Source of the DNA: Blastomonas fulva
GTDB taxonomy: Bacteria; Pseudomonadota; Alphaproteobacteria; Sphingomonadales; Sphingomonadaceae
Length of the DNA stretch: 64,000 nucleotides
NCBI RefSeq assembly: GCF_003431825.1
Contig: NZ_CP020083.1
Coordinates: 2,642,501 to 2,706,500 of the forward strand
Reading direction: 5' to 3'
In this document: one piece after another, positions 1 to 11,212 of the stretch
How the letters are laid out: the number at the start of each line of letters is the position of its first letter
Numbering within the stretch: the first letter of the stretch is position 1
Notes under the pieces: generated by a model
The model's input: only the letters and a program-made list of their open reading frames with translations
The model's database searches: none
What the model was told of the DNA's origin: nothing
Position numbers and translations under genes: made by a program

Positions 1-1607
1 ACCGGATCGGCGGCGGCAACGACAGCGAATATTATACGGGCCGCGTCCAGCTGCGCTTCACTCCGATCGACGATCTCACCTGGGATTTCATGTACAATTA
101 TTCGGATGAAGAGGTGGGCATGCGCAACGGCGTGCCGACCGGCTTCGTCACCCGCACCTGGGCCTCGGTCTATTATGGCAGGACCGCCGGGCTGATCGGC
201 GATCCCGATGGCGTCGGCTTCTTCCCGCAGAACAACAGCCGCGTGAACTTCAACCGCCCGCAAAGCGTCGGCACCAAGTTCGAATATTTCAGCACCCGCG
301 CGGTGTGGGATTTCGGCATTGCAGAGCTGACGGCGGTCGGTGGGCATCTTGTCGCTGATTCGTTCAACTTCGGCGATGTCGATGGCGGCAGCCGCGACTT
401 CTTCTATGAAGACCTGGTGCTCACCCGCAAGTCGACCAGCGGCGAACTGCGGCTGCAATCGACGGGCACACAGGTGTTCGACTGGAGTATCGGCACGTCG
501 CTCGGCAAGGACACCGGCGTCAGCGACCAGTCCACCTTCCACGGCGCGGCCAGCCCGTTGTGTCCTGCTGCACGGGCGGGCAATTGCAGCGGGCTCGAGG
601 TGACAGGCGCCGACGGCAACAGCTCCAGCCGCTATTTCGCGATCTTCGCGCAGGGCACGGTCAACTTCTCCGAACAGTTCTCCGCCACCGCGGGCCTGCG
701 CTATTCGTGGGAAAAGGTCACCAACGTCTCGCAGACCCGGTCGAACACGATCGTCACCGGCAACAACGACCGCGCTGCCGATTTCGAGGATCTGTCGCCC
801 AAGTTCACGCTGACCTACAAGCCCAACACCGATCTCATGTTCTTCGCCACCGCCTCGCGCGGGTTCAAGTCGGGCGGCACGCAAACCACCAACAGCGCAG
901 CGCTGACCAACGAGTTCACGCCCGAAACGCTGTGGAACTATGAATTCGGCTCGAAGTTCAATCTGTTCGACAACCGTCTGCGGGTCGACATCACCGCCTT
1001 CTACATGGACTGGAAGGATGTGCAGCAGACCATCCGCTTCCAGTTCATCGATCCGGCCACGGGGCTGCTGCGCGGGGTGAGCGGCATCGCCAACGCGGCC
1101 TCGGCGGAAAGCTATGGTATCGAAGCAAGCTTCGACGCGCGGCTGACCGACAACTGGAATCTCAGCGGCAATGTCGGATACAACAAGACCAAATATGTCG
1201 ATTATCCCAATGCGCTGATCGACGGCGTGATCATCGACATTTCGGGCGAGGACCTCACCAACGCGCCGCAGTGGACGCTGGGTGCGCAGACCCAGTATAC
1301 CGTGCCGATCGGCGAGCGGTTCGAGGCCTTTGCGCGCGCGGAATGGAATTTCCGCTCGTCGATGATCTCCAACCCCTTCTATTATCTCTACCAGAACGTC
1401 GCGGGCGAACCGTTCGAAAGCCCCAGCTATCACAACGTCAACCTGCGCCTCGGCATCGAGGACGAAAACATCCGCGCGGTGATCTTCGTCGAGAACCTGT
1501 TCAAGGCGGATTTCTATGCCAATGCCTATGAAAAGGCGTTCTACAGCGGCGTACAGGTCGAGCCTTCGTTCCGCGTCTTCGGCGCGAGCCTGGGCTACAA
1601 GTTCTGA
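1..1607 (+). CDS. TonB-dependent outer-membrane receptor (5' end missing)
   Basis: The reading frame is already open at position 3, so this is the C-terminal part of a larger protein of which about 534 residues are visible. It shows alternating amphipathic strands rich in Tyr, Phe and Asn, typical of a TonB-dependent receptor barrel, and ends in a terminal Phe (GYKF), the usual outer-membrane insertion signal. Motifs such as TASRGFKSGG and LWNYEFGSKF are characteristic of sphingomonad receptors. It should import a large substrate across the outer membrane with TonB energy. The plug domain and TonB box lie upstream of the window, so the substrate cannot be judged. A strong hairpin follows the stop codon. 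Confidence 0.92.
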   Translation, partial: RIGGGNDSEYYTGRVQLRFTPIDDLTWDFMYNYSDEEVGMRNGVPTGFVTRTWASVYYGRTAGLIGDPDGVGFFPQNNSRVNFNRPQSVGTKFEYFSTRAVWDFGIAELTAVGGHLVADSFNFGDVDGGSRDFFYEDLVLTRKSTSGELRLQSTGTQVFDWSIGTSLGKDTGVSDQSTFHGAASPLCPAARAGNCSGLEVTGADGNSSSRYFAIFAQGTVNFSEQFSATAGLRYSWEKVTNVSQTRSNTIVTGNNDRAADFEDLSPKFTLTYKPNTDLMFFATASRGFKSGGTQTTNSAALTNEFTPETLWNYEFGSKFNLFDNRLRVDITAFYMDWKDVQQTIRFQFIDPATGLLRGVSGIANAASAESYGIEASFDARLTDNWNLSGNVGYNKTKYVDYPNALIDGVIIDISGEDLTNAPQWTLGAQTQYTVPIGERFEAFARAEWNFRSSMISNPFYYLYQNVAGEPFESPSYHNVNLRLGIEDENIRAVIFVENLFKADFYANAYEKAFYSGVQVEPSFRVFGASLGYKF

Positions 1608-1616
1608 CATCGCCCG

Positions 1617-1646
1617 AGGGGACGGCTCTGGTCGCGGCCGTCCCCT
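1617..1646 (+). terminator. Hairpin terminator after the TonB receptor gene
   Basis: A perfect 10-bp stem (AGGGGACGGC at 1617-1626 with its complement at 1637-1646) encloses a 10-nt loop, ten bases after the receptor stop codon. Only a weak T-rich stretch follows, so Rho-independent termination is probable but may be incomplete. Confidence 0.6.
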
Positions 1647-1691
1647 TGGCTTATTCCAGGACAGGACCGAACAGCATTTTGGAGCAGGACA

Positions 1692-3506
1692 ATGATCGAT
1701 CGCCGGGGCTTCATGGGAATGGCCGCGGCGAGCGGTCTTGCGGGCATCGTGCCCGAAGCCCTGTTGGCGCAGGGCCTGAGCGCGGATAGCGCGCTTGCCG
1801 CGCTGTTGCAGAGACACAGCGAGGCCTTTCTGCGGCGATCGCCCGAGGAGGCGACCGGCAGCAATTTCGATGTCGGGGCCAATGCGGCGCTGCGCGGCCG
1901 GCTCGACGATCGCTCGATGGCGGCGCGGGCAACCGATCGTGCGGCGATCAAGGTGGCGCTTGCCAATCTGGACAGCATCAATGTGAGCGCGCTGTCGCCC
2001 CGCGCCAGGCTCGACCATGCCGTCGCGCGCTATGTCTATGAGACGCTGGCCGATCTTCTTGGCCGTTATGGCTATGTCGACGGCAATCTGCGGCCCAGCC
2101 CCTATGTCGTCAGCCAGATGAACGGCGCCTATTACTGGTTGCCGGACTTCATCGGCAGCCGTCACCCCATTGAGACCGCAGGTGATGTGGACGCGTGGCT
2201 CAGCCGGCTGTCGGCCTTTGCGCATGCGATCAATCAGGAAAGCGAGCGCATCCGCCATGATGCCGGGATCGGCGTCATCCCGCCCGATTTCGTTCTCGTG
2301 CGCACCATCGCGCAGATCAAGGGATTGCGTGATGGCGCGCCGGGCGATTCCGCGCTGATTGGGCCTGCGCTCAAGCGGATCCGCGCGCAGCAGCTTGGCG
2401 ATGTGAGCGCACGCGCCTTCGCCGTCTTTCGCGACGAGATCCAGCCCGCGCTCAGCCGCCAGATCGCCGCGCTCGAGGCGCTGGCACCGCAGGGGGACGA
2501 CCGCGCGGGCGTGTGGAAGCTGCCTGACGGCGAGGCCTATTATGCCGCAGCGGTGCGAGCAAATACCACGGTGGATACATCGCCCGGCGAACTGCACCGC
2601 ATCGGTCTGGAGCAATGCCGCGCGATCACCGCCGAGATCGACGGGCTGTTGCGCAAGCAGGGGCTGATACAGGGCAGCGTGATCGCGCGGATCGCCGCGC
2701 TCAATACCGACGCGCGCTTCCGGGTCAGCGCCGATGATGCCGGGCGCGACGCGCTGGTTGCGCTCGCCACGCAGCAGCTCGACACGATCAAGGCGCTGCT
2801 ACCAGGCGCGTTCAACAGTCAGACTATCAATCCGATCGTCGTGCGTCGCATTCCCCCGGCGATCGAGGCGGGCGCTCCGGGTGCGTTCTATTCCGAAGGC
2901 GCGCCTGGCCAGCCCGGGGTCTATTCGCTCAACCTCAAGAATCCCGGCGAGCATGTCACCTGGCGGTTGCCGACATTGACCCATCACGAGGGCATTCCGG
3001 GGCATCACTATCAGGCGAGCGCGCTAGCGCATGCGCCCGCGCTGCCGCTGTTCCGCCGCATCGTGCGCTTTTCGGCCTATACCGAGGGCTGGGCGCTCTA
3101 TGCGCAGCAGGTCGCCGACGAACTGGGAGTGTATGAGAACGATCCCTTCGGGCGGATCGGCTATCTGCAGTCCAACCTGTTCCGCGCGGCGCGGATCGTT
3201 GTCGATACCGGGCTGCACCACCACCGCTGGACCAAGGCCCAGGCGGTCGCATGGATGGTCGAGAATGCAGGCGAGCAGCCCGAGGCGACCGACCGCGAGG
3301 TCACCCGCTACGCGGTCTATCCCGGCCAGGCGTGCAGCTTCAAGGTTGGCGCCAATGCCATCGTTGCCGCGCGCGAAACCGCCCGCAAGGCGCAAGGCTC
3401 AGCTTTCGACGTGCGCGGCTTTCATGATCTGGTGCTGGCATCCGGGCCGATGCCGATGACCGTGCTGGATGCCGCAGTACGCGACTGGAGCGGACGTACC
3501 GCCTAG
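1692..3506 (+). CDS. TAT-exported DUF885 family protein (putative metallopeptidase-like hydrolase)
   Basis: 604 residues. The N-terminus carries a twin-arginine signal (DRRGFMG, then a hydrophobic AAASGLAGI stretch ending in ALLAQG), so the protein is probably exported folded to the periplasm. The body matches DUF885, and the HHEGIPGHH motif at residues 431-439 resembles a zinc-binding HExxxxH centre. Members are thought to be peptidases or other hydrolases, but the substrate is not known. It lies 85 nt after a TonB receptor, which suggests the pair may import and then process one compound. The ATG at 1692 is preceded by the purine-rich stretch GGAGCAGGAC. Confidence 0.88.
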   Translation: MIDRRGFMGMAAASGLAGIVPEALLAQGLSADSALAALLQRHSEAFLRRSPEEATGSNFDVGANAALRGRLDDRSMAARATDRAAIKVALANLDSINVSALSPRARLDHAVARYVYETLADLLGRYGYVDGNLRPSPYVVSQMNGAYYWLPDFIGSRHPIETAGDVDAWLSRLSAFAHAINQESERIRHDAGIGVIPPDFVLVRTIAQIKGLRDGAPGDSALIGPALKRIRAQQLGDVSARAFAVFRDEIQPALSRQIAALEALAPQGDDRAGVWKLPDGEAYYAAAVRANTTVDTSPGELHRIGLEQCRAITAEIDGLLRKQGLIQGSVIARIAALNTDARFRVSADDAGRDALVALATQQLDTIKALLPGAFNSQTINPIVVRRIPPAIEAGAPGAFYSEGAPGQPGVYSLNLKNPGEHVTWRLPTLTHHEGIPGHHYQASALAHAPALPLFRRIVRFSAYTEGWALYAQQVADELGVYENDPFGRIGYLQSNLFRAARIVVDTGLHHHRWTKAQAVAWMVENAGEQPEATDREVTRYAVYPGQACSFKVGANAIVAARETARKAQGSAFDVRGFHDLVLASGPMPMTVLDAAVRDWSGRTA

Positions 3507-3696
3507 GCGTTTCAGCGCATCATTTTCTTGGCCGAATTTTGACCGGGATCAAATCCCGATCGCAAAGTTGTCCGTACAATTATCGTGTCAGATCGCTTCC
3601 TCCGGCACCCGGCGCAGGGAAGGGGCGTGACGATATTGGTGAGCCCGAAGTCCGGAGTGCGCTGCCGCTTCCGGCCCGATGGAAAGGCCCGACACG

Positions 3697-4914
3697 ATGA
3701 CCAGCGATCTTCCACCCGCATATACTGCGCTGATGCGCCACCCGATGATGCCGCGCACCAGCCACGACGAGGCTGCTCGGTTCAATTTCCTGACCCACTT
3801 CAACCGCTATGTGTCCGGCACGCTGGGGCGGGGCAACCAGCTGGCCTATGATGCCCGCGTGCTGCCCGCCTTTCGCGCGGAGCACGGTCGCGATCCGCAG
3901 CACCGCGACGAGATACGTGAGGGGATGAACCGCGATCCGTTTCACCGCACATGGTCGGCGCTCAAGCGCAATTCGATGGAGATGCGGCAGATGAACGGCC
4001 GCCAGGCGGTGCTGCGCCAGCTCGACGCGCTCGACGCGCAGGCGCGCCAGTACAACGAGCATTCGGGCCAGCTCGAGCTCGATTCCGGAATCGTCCAGCC
4101 CGAATATCAGACCTGCGTCGACATCCACTGCCAGCCCGGCGGCTATCATGGCGAGGAACGGCCCGGGGATGTCACGGTCGGGGCGAACTATGATGTCGGG
4201 CTGTTCGCCACCACCGGCGGCGCGCTGGGCGCTCTCAACGATGGCGGCGGGCAGGCGGTGGTCGCCTGGGCCAAGGCCAACCGGCCCGGCTGGTCACCCG
4301 GGCGGATCCTCGATATCGGGTGCACCATTGGCCACAATGCGGTGCCGATCGCGCAGGGCTATCCCGATGCGGAGGTCACCGCGATCGACACCGCCGCGCC
4401 CAGCCTGCGCTATGGAGCAGCGCGCGCGGCGGGGCTGGGAGTGCGCAACATCCGCTTCGTTCAGGCCAATGGCGAGGACCTGTCGCGCTTTGCCGACGAT
4501 CATTTCGACTGGGTGCAGACCACGATGTTCCTGCACGAGCTTTCCGCCGCATCGTTGCCGCGTATCCTTCGCGAGGCGTACCGCGTGCTCAAGCCCGGCG
4601 GGCTGATGCTGCATGTCGAGCAGCCGCAATATGGCCCGGATATGCCGCTGTTCGAACAGTTCATGCGCGACTGGGACGCCTTCAACAACAATGAGCCATT
4701 CTGGTCGGCGATGCATGGCGTGAACATGGAGCAGGCGATGGAAGAGGCGGGCTTTGATCAGGCGGAGCAGTTTTCCGTCGGCGTGCGCGCGGTGGTCGAT
4801 CCGTCGATCTTCCCGCCGTCGCCCGATGGCGCGTCGGAGGATTATGGCCGCGCGGCTATCTGGAACGCCTATGGTGCGTGGAAGCCTGCTCGGGCGCAGG
4901 AGATGGCGGCATGA
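3697..4914 (+). CDS. Class I SAM-dependent methyltransferase
   Basis: 405 residues from ATG 3697. This start is preferred over ATG 3679 because GGAAAGG at 3681-3687 sits nine bases upstream. The C-terminal half is a Methyltransf_11-type Rossmann fold: motif I LDIGCTIGHNA near residue 204, an acidic residue after the next strand (VTAIDTA), and a YRVLKPGG post-motif near residue 310. The first 190 residues (HPMMPRTSHDEAARFNF, then a helical stretch) are not a domain I recognise and may provide substrate binding. The acceptor is unknown. The stop overlaps the next start as ATGA, so it is translationally coupled to the 119-aa protein. Confidence 0.8.
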   Translation: MTSDLPPAYTALMRHPMMPRTSHDEAARFNFLTHFNRYVSGTLGRGNQLAYDARVLPAFRAEHGRDPQHRDEIREGMNRDPFHRTWSALKRNSMEMRQMNGRQAVLRQLDALDAQARQYNEHSGQLELDSGIVQPEYQTCVDIHCQPGGYHGEERPGDVTVGANYDVGLFATTGGALGALNDGGGQAVVAWAKANRPGWSPGRILDIGCTIGHNAVPIAQGYPDAEVTAIDTAAPSLRYGAARAAGLGVRNIRFVQANGEDLSRFADDHFDWVQTTMFLHELSAASLPRILREAYRVLKPGGLMLHVEQPQYGPDMPLFEQFMRDWDAFNNNEPFWSAMHGVNMEQAMEEAGFDQAEQFSVGVRAVVDPSIFPPSPDGASEDYGRAAIWNAYGAWKPARAQEMAA

Positions 4915-5270
4915 CCGAGGGACGGGACTGGATCGAGCGCTCGGGCGCGCGCGCCAAGGGCCGCCGCCCCGCATTTTTCGACGAGCCTGCGGTCGACCGG
5001 CTCTATTCGCTGACGCTGGCGCTGGCATCAGAACTGTCCGCGACGCGCGAACGGCTGGATACGGTCGAGCGGCTGCTCGAGGCCGGCGGCAGTCTCAGAC
5101 GCGAGGATGTGGAGGCGTATGCCCCCGACCGCGCCACCGGGCACGAACGCGGCGAGGCGACGCGCGCCTATATCGCGCGGATCATGCGCGGCTTTCAGCA
5201 GGAGGTCGAAGCGATGGAGCATCCCGATCCGCCGATCATGGATGTGGTCGAGGCACTGACCCGGCCCTGA
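4911..5270 (+). CDS. Hypothetical protein, 119 aa, coupled to the methyltransferase
   Basis: The start ATG overlaps the methyltransferase stop codon. The sequence is soluble and mostly helical, with a heptad-like stretch (LASELSATRERLDTVERLLEAGG) that could form a short coiled coil and a charged N-terminus (IERSGARAKGRRPAFFDE). There is no signal peptide or membrane segment, and I do not recognise the family. Tight coupling suggests a partner or accessory subunit of the methyltransferase, which is inference from position only. Confidence 0.7.
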   Translation: MTEGRDWIERSGARAKGRRPAFFDEPAVDRLYSLTLALASELSATRERLDTVERLLEAGGSLRREDVEAYAPDRATGHERGEATRAYIARIMRGFQQEVEAMEHPDPPIMDVVEALTRP

Positions 5271-5310
5271 TGGCGGGCTGGAGGCAAATCAAACAAATCG
5301 GGGGGATAGG

Positions 5311-5988
5311 GTGATAGAAGAAGTTCTCGTGCTGCGCTGGGTGCATATCCTGGCCATGGTGTACTGGCTGGGGGGCGAATGGGGCGTCTTTCAGTCGAGC
5401 TACAATGTCACCAACCCCGCCCTGTCGCTCGACGAGCGCAGGAGGCACATGGAAACCGCCTATCGCATCGACATCCTGGCGCGCACGGGGATCATCCTGC
5501 TGTTGCCGCTGGGTCTGCACATGGGGAATATCTATGGCCTGCAGCCCTTTGGCGGTGGCTATCTCACCGCGATGTGGCTGTTCGTCGCGGGCTGGCTGGG
5601 GCTGTGCTGGGGGGCGTTCTTCGCGCGCGAAACCGACACAGGCATCAGGCTGACCAAGGCCGACGAGGCGATCCGCTATCTGCTGATCCCCGCGATCTTC
5701 ATCTCCGGAATTTCCTCGCTGCTGGGACATGGTCCTTTCGAGGCGAGCGAGGGGATGCGCTGGTATGCCGCCAAGCTGACGCTCTACGGCTTCACCTTGT
5801 GCATCGGGCTGGGGCTGCGCTGGATCATGCGGCGCTGGACCACGCGTTTCCGGGCGCTGGCGCTGGGCCCCGATCCCGCGCAGGAGGCCGCGCTGGCGCG
5901 GGAGATCGGCTATGGCCGCCTGATGGCCTATGTCTACTGGATCACCATTGCCGGGATATGCTTCCTGGGCACGGTGAAGCCGTTCTGA
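5311..5988 (+). CDS. Integral membrane protein of unknown function (CopD/DUF2269-like topology)
   Basis: 225 residues with about five hydrophobic helices, starting at GTG 5311 after a strong GGGGGATAGG ribosome binding sequence. Conserved-looking features are HILAMVYWLGGEWG in the first helix, LPLGLHMG in the second and SLLGHGPF in the fourth. Histidines within membrane helices recall CopD-type or haem-containing inner-membrane proteins, but no motif is decisive. It follows the methyltransferase and 119-aa genes by 40 nt and probably belongs to the same transcript. Confidence 0.7.
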   Translation: MIEEVLVLRWVHILAMVYWLGGEWGVFQSSYNVTNPALSLDERRRHMETAYRIDILARTGIILLLPLGLHMGNIYGLQPFGGGYLTAMWLFVAGWLGLCWGAFFARETDTGIRLTKADEAIRYLLIPAIFISGISSLLGHGPFEASEGMRWYAAKLTLYGFTLCIGLGLRWIMRRWTTRFRALALGPDPAQEAALAREIGYGRLMAYVYWITIAGICFLGTVKPF

Positions 5989-6007
5989 TCGTCGGGCGCC
6001 GGGCGGG

Positions 6008-7750
6008 TTACTCCGCTGCTACCCGCTGCTCGACATTCTGCGGGCCACGGATCAGCCCGCCCGGGCGCGCGGCGGTCACCTCACCGTTGCGGAAGGTGAC
6101 CTCGCCCGACTTGATCGTCGCGACATAGCCGTCCGCCTTCTGCAGCAGCCGCTTGCCGCCAGCCGGCAGATCGAACGCCAGCCACGGGCGGCTGAGGCGC
6201 AGCGCCGCGAAATCGATGATGTTGAGGTCGGCGAGATAGCCGGGCCGCAGCACTCCGCGATCGTTGAGGCCATAGAGCCGTGCCGTGTCATGGCACTGGC
6301 GCTTGACCGCCAGCTCCACCGGGATCGTCCCAGCCTTGCGGTCGCGCGCCCAGTAGCTCAGCAGGAAGGTGGGGGCAGCAGCATCGCAGATGGTGCCGCA
6401 ATGCGCGCCGCCATCGGACAACGACACGACGGTGTCGTCGCGCTCGAGCAGGCCCTTGATGAAATCGAGATTGCCGTCCTGGTAGTTGAGGATGGGCAGA
6501 TAGATGAAGCCGTTGCCGTCATCCGCCATCAGCGCATCATAGGCAAATTCCGCTGCGTCCTTGCCTGCAGCGTCCGCCTGCAGCGCGATGCTGTCATCAC
6601 GGGTTGGCTCGTAGGTGAAATCATCGTGCATCGCGAACTGCAGCGCGAAGCCTGCGGTCACCAGCATGAACAGCGCCGCGATATCGAGCGAGGGCGGGGG
6701 CAGATTGTCTTCGGCGAGCAACTGCGCCTTGAACGCGGGATCCTTGAGCTTTGCGAGCTGCTGATCCCAGGGAAGTTCTGCGATCGCGCGCCAGCTGGGG
6801 CGCTGGACGAACGGGTGCACCGTGCCGCGCCAGTTCATCACCACGCCGGTGCCGCGCAGTGAAATCTGCGCCACGACATTCCCGCCAGTGCGGTTGGCTT
6901 GCTCGCACGCCGCCATCTGCTCGGTCCATGTCATCTGCTTCATCGGCGATTGCAGCATGGCGAAGGTCACCGGCAGCCCGGTCTCCTTGGACAAAGCGGT
7001 CATCCAGTCGAACTCGTTCCATTCGGGTACCAGGTCGGACGCCATTTCGAACACGCCATAGCCGACATTGCCCATTGCGCGGCCGATGCCGATCAGTTCC
7101 TTCGCAGTCGCCGTGGTACCGGGGACCAGCTCGCCGTCGATCGACTTGTGCAAGACGGTACGCGAAGACGAAAAGCCGAGTGCCCCTGCGCGCAGACCGT
7201 CCTCGACGATCCGCGACATCGCGGCGATATCGGCGTCGGTCGGCTCTTCGTTGCGCGCGCCACGCTCGCCCATCACATAGGCGCGCACCGCGCCATGCGG
7301 CACATGGGTGCCGATATCGATGGTGCGCGGGAGCTTCTCGAGCGAATCGAGATATTCGGGGAAGCTTTCCCAATCCCAGGTCATGCCTTCGGCAAGCGCT
7401 GTGCCCGGAATGTCCTCGACGCCTTCCATCAGGCCGATCAGCCACTGGTGTTTGTCGGGCGCAGCGGGCGCAAAGCCGACGCCGCAATTGCCCATGACCA
7501 CGGTGGTGACGCCGTGCCAGGACGAAGGCGCCATGACGTCATCCCAAGTCGCCTGGCCGTCATAATGGGTGTGGATATCGACAAAGCCTGGGGTGACGAT
7601 GTGGCCGCTTGCGTCGATTTCCTCGCGCGCGGGGCCGCTGACCGATCCCACTGCGGCAATGGTATCGCCGCTGATCGCGATATCGCCGACAAAAGGCGCG
7701 CCGCCCAGGCCATCATAGATAGTGCCGCCGCGAATGATCAGATCGTACAT
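6008..7750 (-). CDS. N-acyl-D-amino-acid deacylase-like amidohydrolase
   Basis: 580 residues from ATG 7750. GAGGAG sits about eight bases upstream, so this start is preferred over the in-frame ATG at 7765. The N-terminal [12 protein letters not shown] and DIHTHYDGQ (HxH metal ligands) and the C-terminal LADLNIIDF are typical of the metal-dependent amidohydrolase superfamily, D-aminoacylase/dihydroorotase branch. These enzymes hydrolyse N-acyl or cyclic amide bonds. Sphingomonad members are often annotated as amidohydrolase family protein without a proven substrate. The gene is convergent with the membrane protein gene and appears monocistronic. Confidence 0.85.
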   Translation of the reverse strand: MYDLIIRGGTIYDGLGGAPFVGDIAISGDTIAAVGSVSGPAREEIDASGHIVTPGFVDIHTHYDGQATWDDVMAPSSWHGVTTVVMGNCGVGFAPAAPDKHQWLIGLMEGVEDIPGTALAEGMTWDWESFPEYLDSLEKLPRTIDIGTHVPHGAVRAYVMGERGARNEEPTDADIAAMSRIVEDGLRAGALGFSSSRTVLHKSIDGELVPGTTATAKELIGIGRAMGNVGYGVFEMASDLVPEWNEFDWMTALSKETGLPVTFAMLQSPMKQMTWTEQMAACEQANRTGGNVVAQISLRGTGVVMNWRGTVHPFVQRPSWRAIAELPWDQQLAKLKDPAFKAQLLAEDNLPPPSLDIAALFMLVTAGFALQFAMHDDFTYEPTRDDSIALQADAAGKDAAEFAYDALMADDGNGFIYLPILNYQDGNLDFIKGLLERDDTVVSLSDGGAHCGTICDAAAPTFLLSYWARDRKAGTIPVELAVKRQCHDTARLYGLNDRGVLRPGYLADLNIIDFAALRLSRPWLAFDLPAGGKRLLQKADGYVATIKSGEVTFRNGEVTAARPGGLIRGPQNVEQRVAAE

Positions 7751-7891
7751 CTCAAAGCTCCTCATCCGTTCCGCCGCGCCCAGGTCTGATGCCGGGCTGC
7801 GCGGGTTTGGAGGGAATGCTAGCTTACCTGCACGGAAAGGGAAGGGGGTTGCATCGATTTGCGGCGCTGGGCGTCGTGCAGCCGAAGCGTC

Positions 7892-8727
7892 CTAACCCGC
7901 GTCCATCGCCTTGGTCACCTGGACGAAATCCTCCACGCTCAAGGTCTCGGCCCTGCGCGAGGCGTCGATGCCCTCGCTTTCGAGTGCCGCCAATGCGCCG
8001 GGCAGACCCTTCAGGCTCTGGCGCAGCATCTTGCGGCGCTGGCCGAATGCGGCGGCAGTGAGTGCCTCGAGCCGCGACGGTGCGACGCCGTCGGGCATCG
8101 GCGCCGGGGTGAGGTGGACGATCGCCGACATCACTTTGGGCGGCGGGGTGAAGGCGCTGCGGTGGACCTTCATCGCCAGCCGCGCATGGCAGCGCCACTG
8201 GCTGAGGATGGCGAGGCGGCCATAGGCATCGTCGTTGGTGGCAGCGACGATGCGGTCGGCAACTTCGCGCTGGAACATCAGCGTCAAAGAGAGCCATTGC
8301 GGTGGCCAGGCCTTGCCCCCCAGCCAGCCGACAAACAGCGCGGTGCCGACATTATAGGGCAGGTTGGAGACGATATGGCAGGGCCCGGGCATCACCTGGC
8401 CCAGCGGCAGTTCGAGCGCGTCGCCCTCGATCACCGTCAACTGGCCGGGGAAAGCGTCTGCCAGTTCGGCAAGCGCGGGAAGGCAGCGGCGATCGCGTTC
8501 GATCGCGGTGACCCTGGCGCCGGCGCGCAGCAGCGCGCGGGTCAGGCCACCGGGACCGGGGCCGATTTCGAGCACATCCTGGCCATCGAGATCGCCCGGA
8601 ACTGCGGCTATCCGGTCGAGCAATTGCTCGTCGAGCAGGAAATTCTGGCCCAGCGCCTTGCTGGCGGCAAGGCCATGGCGCGAGATGACATCGCGCAAGG
8701 GGGGCAGGGCCGTCACGGGATTGCGCA

Positions 8728-8728
<1 letters not shown>
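7892..8728 (-). CDS. rsmA: 16S rRNA adenine-1518/1519 N6-dimethyltransferase RsmA (KsgA)
   Basis: 278 residues, the usual length. The N-terminal [14 protein letters not shown]-binding [14 protein letters not shown] and catalytic NLPYN motifs identify KsgA/RsmA. The enzyme dimethylates two adjacent adenosines in the 3' hairpin of 16S rRNA during late 30S assembly. It is the last gene of the lptD-surA-pdxA-rsmA cluster, the same order as in Escherichia coli. The start codon overlaps the pdxA stop by one base (TGATG), so the two are probably translationally coupled. Confidence 0.97.
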
Positions 8729-9723
<995 letters not shown>

Positions 9724-9748
9724 GCCCGGACAAGGTCCGCAGGCAGCA

Positions 9749-11128
9749 TCAATTGTACTCGATCACCGCGTCCCGGCGAAGATCGCGCAGATAAATCTGC
9801 GCGCGGCGGTTGACCTTTTCTTCTTCCATATTGGCCATCAGCTGTTCGGCGCTGGGGCCGCCCTCGGTCTGCGGGTCGTCACGGCCGCACAGCACCAGCA
9901 CGCGCACGCCATCCTTGACCGATCCGAAAGGCTGGGTCGCCTCGCCGATCGACAGCGCGATCAGCGTATCCTGCAGCGGCGCGGGCAGATCACGCACCGG
10001 AACCTGATCGTTGTTAGTCACCGTCGCGCCAAGCTTCGCGGCGATCTCGTCGGCAGAGCCGCAGCCCTTGATCGCACGCGTTGCCGAGGCGAACTCGGAC
10101 GCACGCCGCGTCGCTTCACCCTCGGTGGTGCCGGGCGCAAAGGCGATCGAAAGCTGCTTGAGCCCCAGCAGCGCATCGCGCGGGTTGGCGGTGAGGATCT
10201 GGCGCTTGTCGATAAGATACATCAGCGAAAAGCCGCCGGGGATCTCGATCGGTCCGGCGAGCTGACCGACCTGCATGTCGCGCGCGACCACGGCGAGCGC
10301 CGGGGGAAGCTGGCCAAGCTGCAGCCAGCCCAGATCGCCACCGACCGCAGCGGTCGAGGCTTCGGAGAACTGGCGGGCATAAGCGACGAACGATCCGCCC
10401 TGCTGGAGCTGTTCGACGATGCGCGTGGCATTCTGGGCGACTTCGGTACGGTTCTGCGAATTGGCCGACAGATAGATTTCACCGATGCGGAATTCTTCGG
10501 TGCCCTTGGACGCCTTCAGCCGCTCGATGACCTCTTTCACTTCCTCTTCGGACACGTTGATGAACGGCGTGACGTTGCGCCCCAGCAGCCGCTGCCAGGC
10601 AAGCTCGCCGCGGATCTGCCGCTTAAGCGAGCGCGACGACGAGCCGATGCTGTCGAGATACTTGTCCAGCGCGGTGGTGTCGCGGCGGAAGTTCTGCGAA
10701 GCGACCTGCGCATAAGTGCGCTCGACCTGCGCCTCTTCCACGGTGATGTCGTTGGCCGCGGCTTCCTGGATCTGCAGCGTCTCGTCGATCAGGTTGCGCA
10801 GCACCTGCAGCCGCAGCCGCGCGCGCTCCTCTTCGGAAACGGGGGCATCATTGGCGGCGAGGATTAGCGCGACACGCTGGTCGATATCGGTCCCGGTGAT
10901 GATCTCGCTGTTGACGATGGCGGTGGCGCGGCGGACATTGGGGTCCTGCTTGCCGAAGATCGTCAGACCTTCGGGCACGTCGAGCGTGGTCTCGGGCGGG
11001 GCCGCGTCGTCTCTGACGGTCTGGGCGATTGCGGGCAAGGAGATCCCCGCAATCAGCGACAGCAACAGCGTCTTTTTCGCCAGCTGACGGGTACGGATCG
11101 CGATGGTGTTCAATGCGTGCAAGCTCAT
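9749..11128 (-). CDS. surA: Periplasmic peptidyl-prolyl isomerase/chaperone, SurA type
   Basis: 459 residues from ATG 11128. An AGGAAG sequence lies just upstream, which is better than the in-frame start at 11164. A signal peptide (KKTLLLSLIAGISLPAIAQ) precedes a SurA N-terminal helical chaperone domain (IVNSEIITGTDIDQRV) and a parvulin-type region near the middle (GDLGWLQLGQLPPAL, then the FSLMYLIDKR strand). SurA escorts outer-membrane proteins, including LptD, through the periplasm. It lies directly downstream of lptD, as in E. coli. Confidence 0.93.
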   Translation of the reverse strand: MSLHALNTIAIRTRQLAKKTLLLSLIAGISLPAIAQTVRDDAAPPETTLDVPEGLTIFGKQDPNVRRATAIVNSEIITGTDIDQRVALILAANDAPVSEEERARLRLQVLRNLIDETLQIQEAAANDITVEEAQVERTYAQVASQNFRRDTTALDKYLDSIGSSSRSLKRQIRGELAWQRLLGRNVTPFINVSEEEVKEVIERLKASKGTEEFRIGEIYLSANSQNRTEVAQNATRIVEQLQQGGSFVAYARQFSEASTAAVGGDLGWLQLGQLPPALAVVARDMQVGQLAGPIEIPGGFSLMYLIDKRQILTANPRDALLGLKQLSIAFAPGTTEGEATRRASEFASATRAIKGCGSADEIAAKLGATVTNNDQVPVRDLPAPLQDTLIALSIGEATQPFGSVKDGVRVLVLCGRDDPQTEGGPSAEQLMANMEEEKVNRRAQIYLRDLRRDAVIEYN

Positions 11129-11212
11129 ATCTTCCTGAATGGAGAAAAGCGACCCTGTGCCCATCTTTCCGTTAACCGTGGATGAGCGGGGCGGTGAATA
11201 TCGCCTTTGGGC

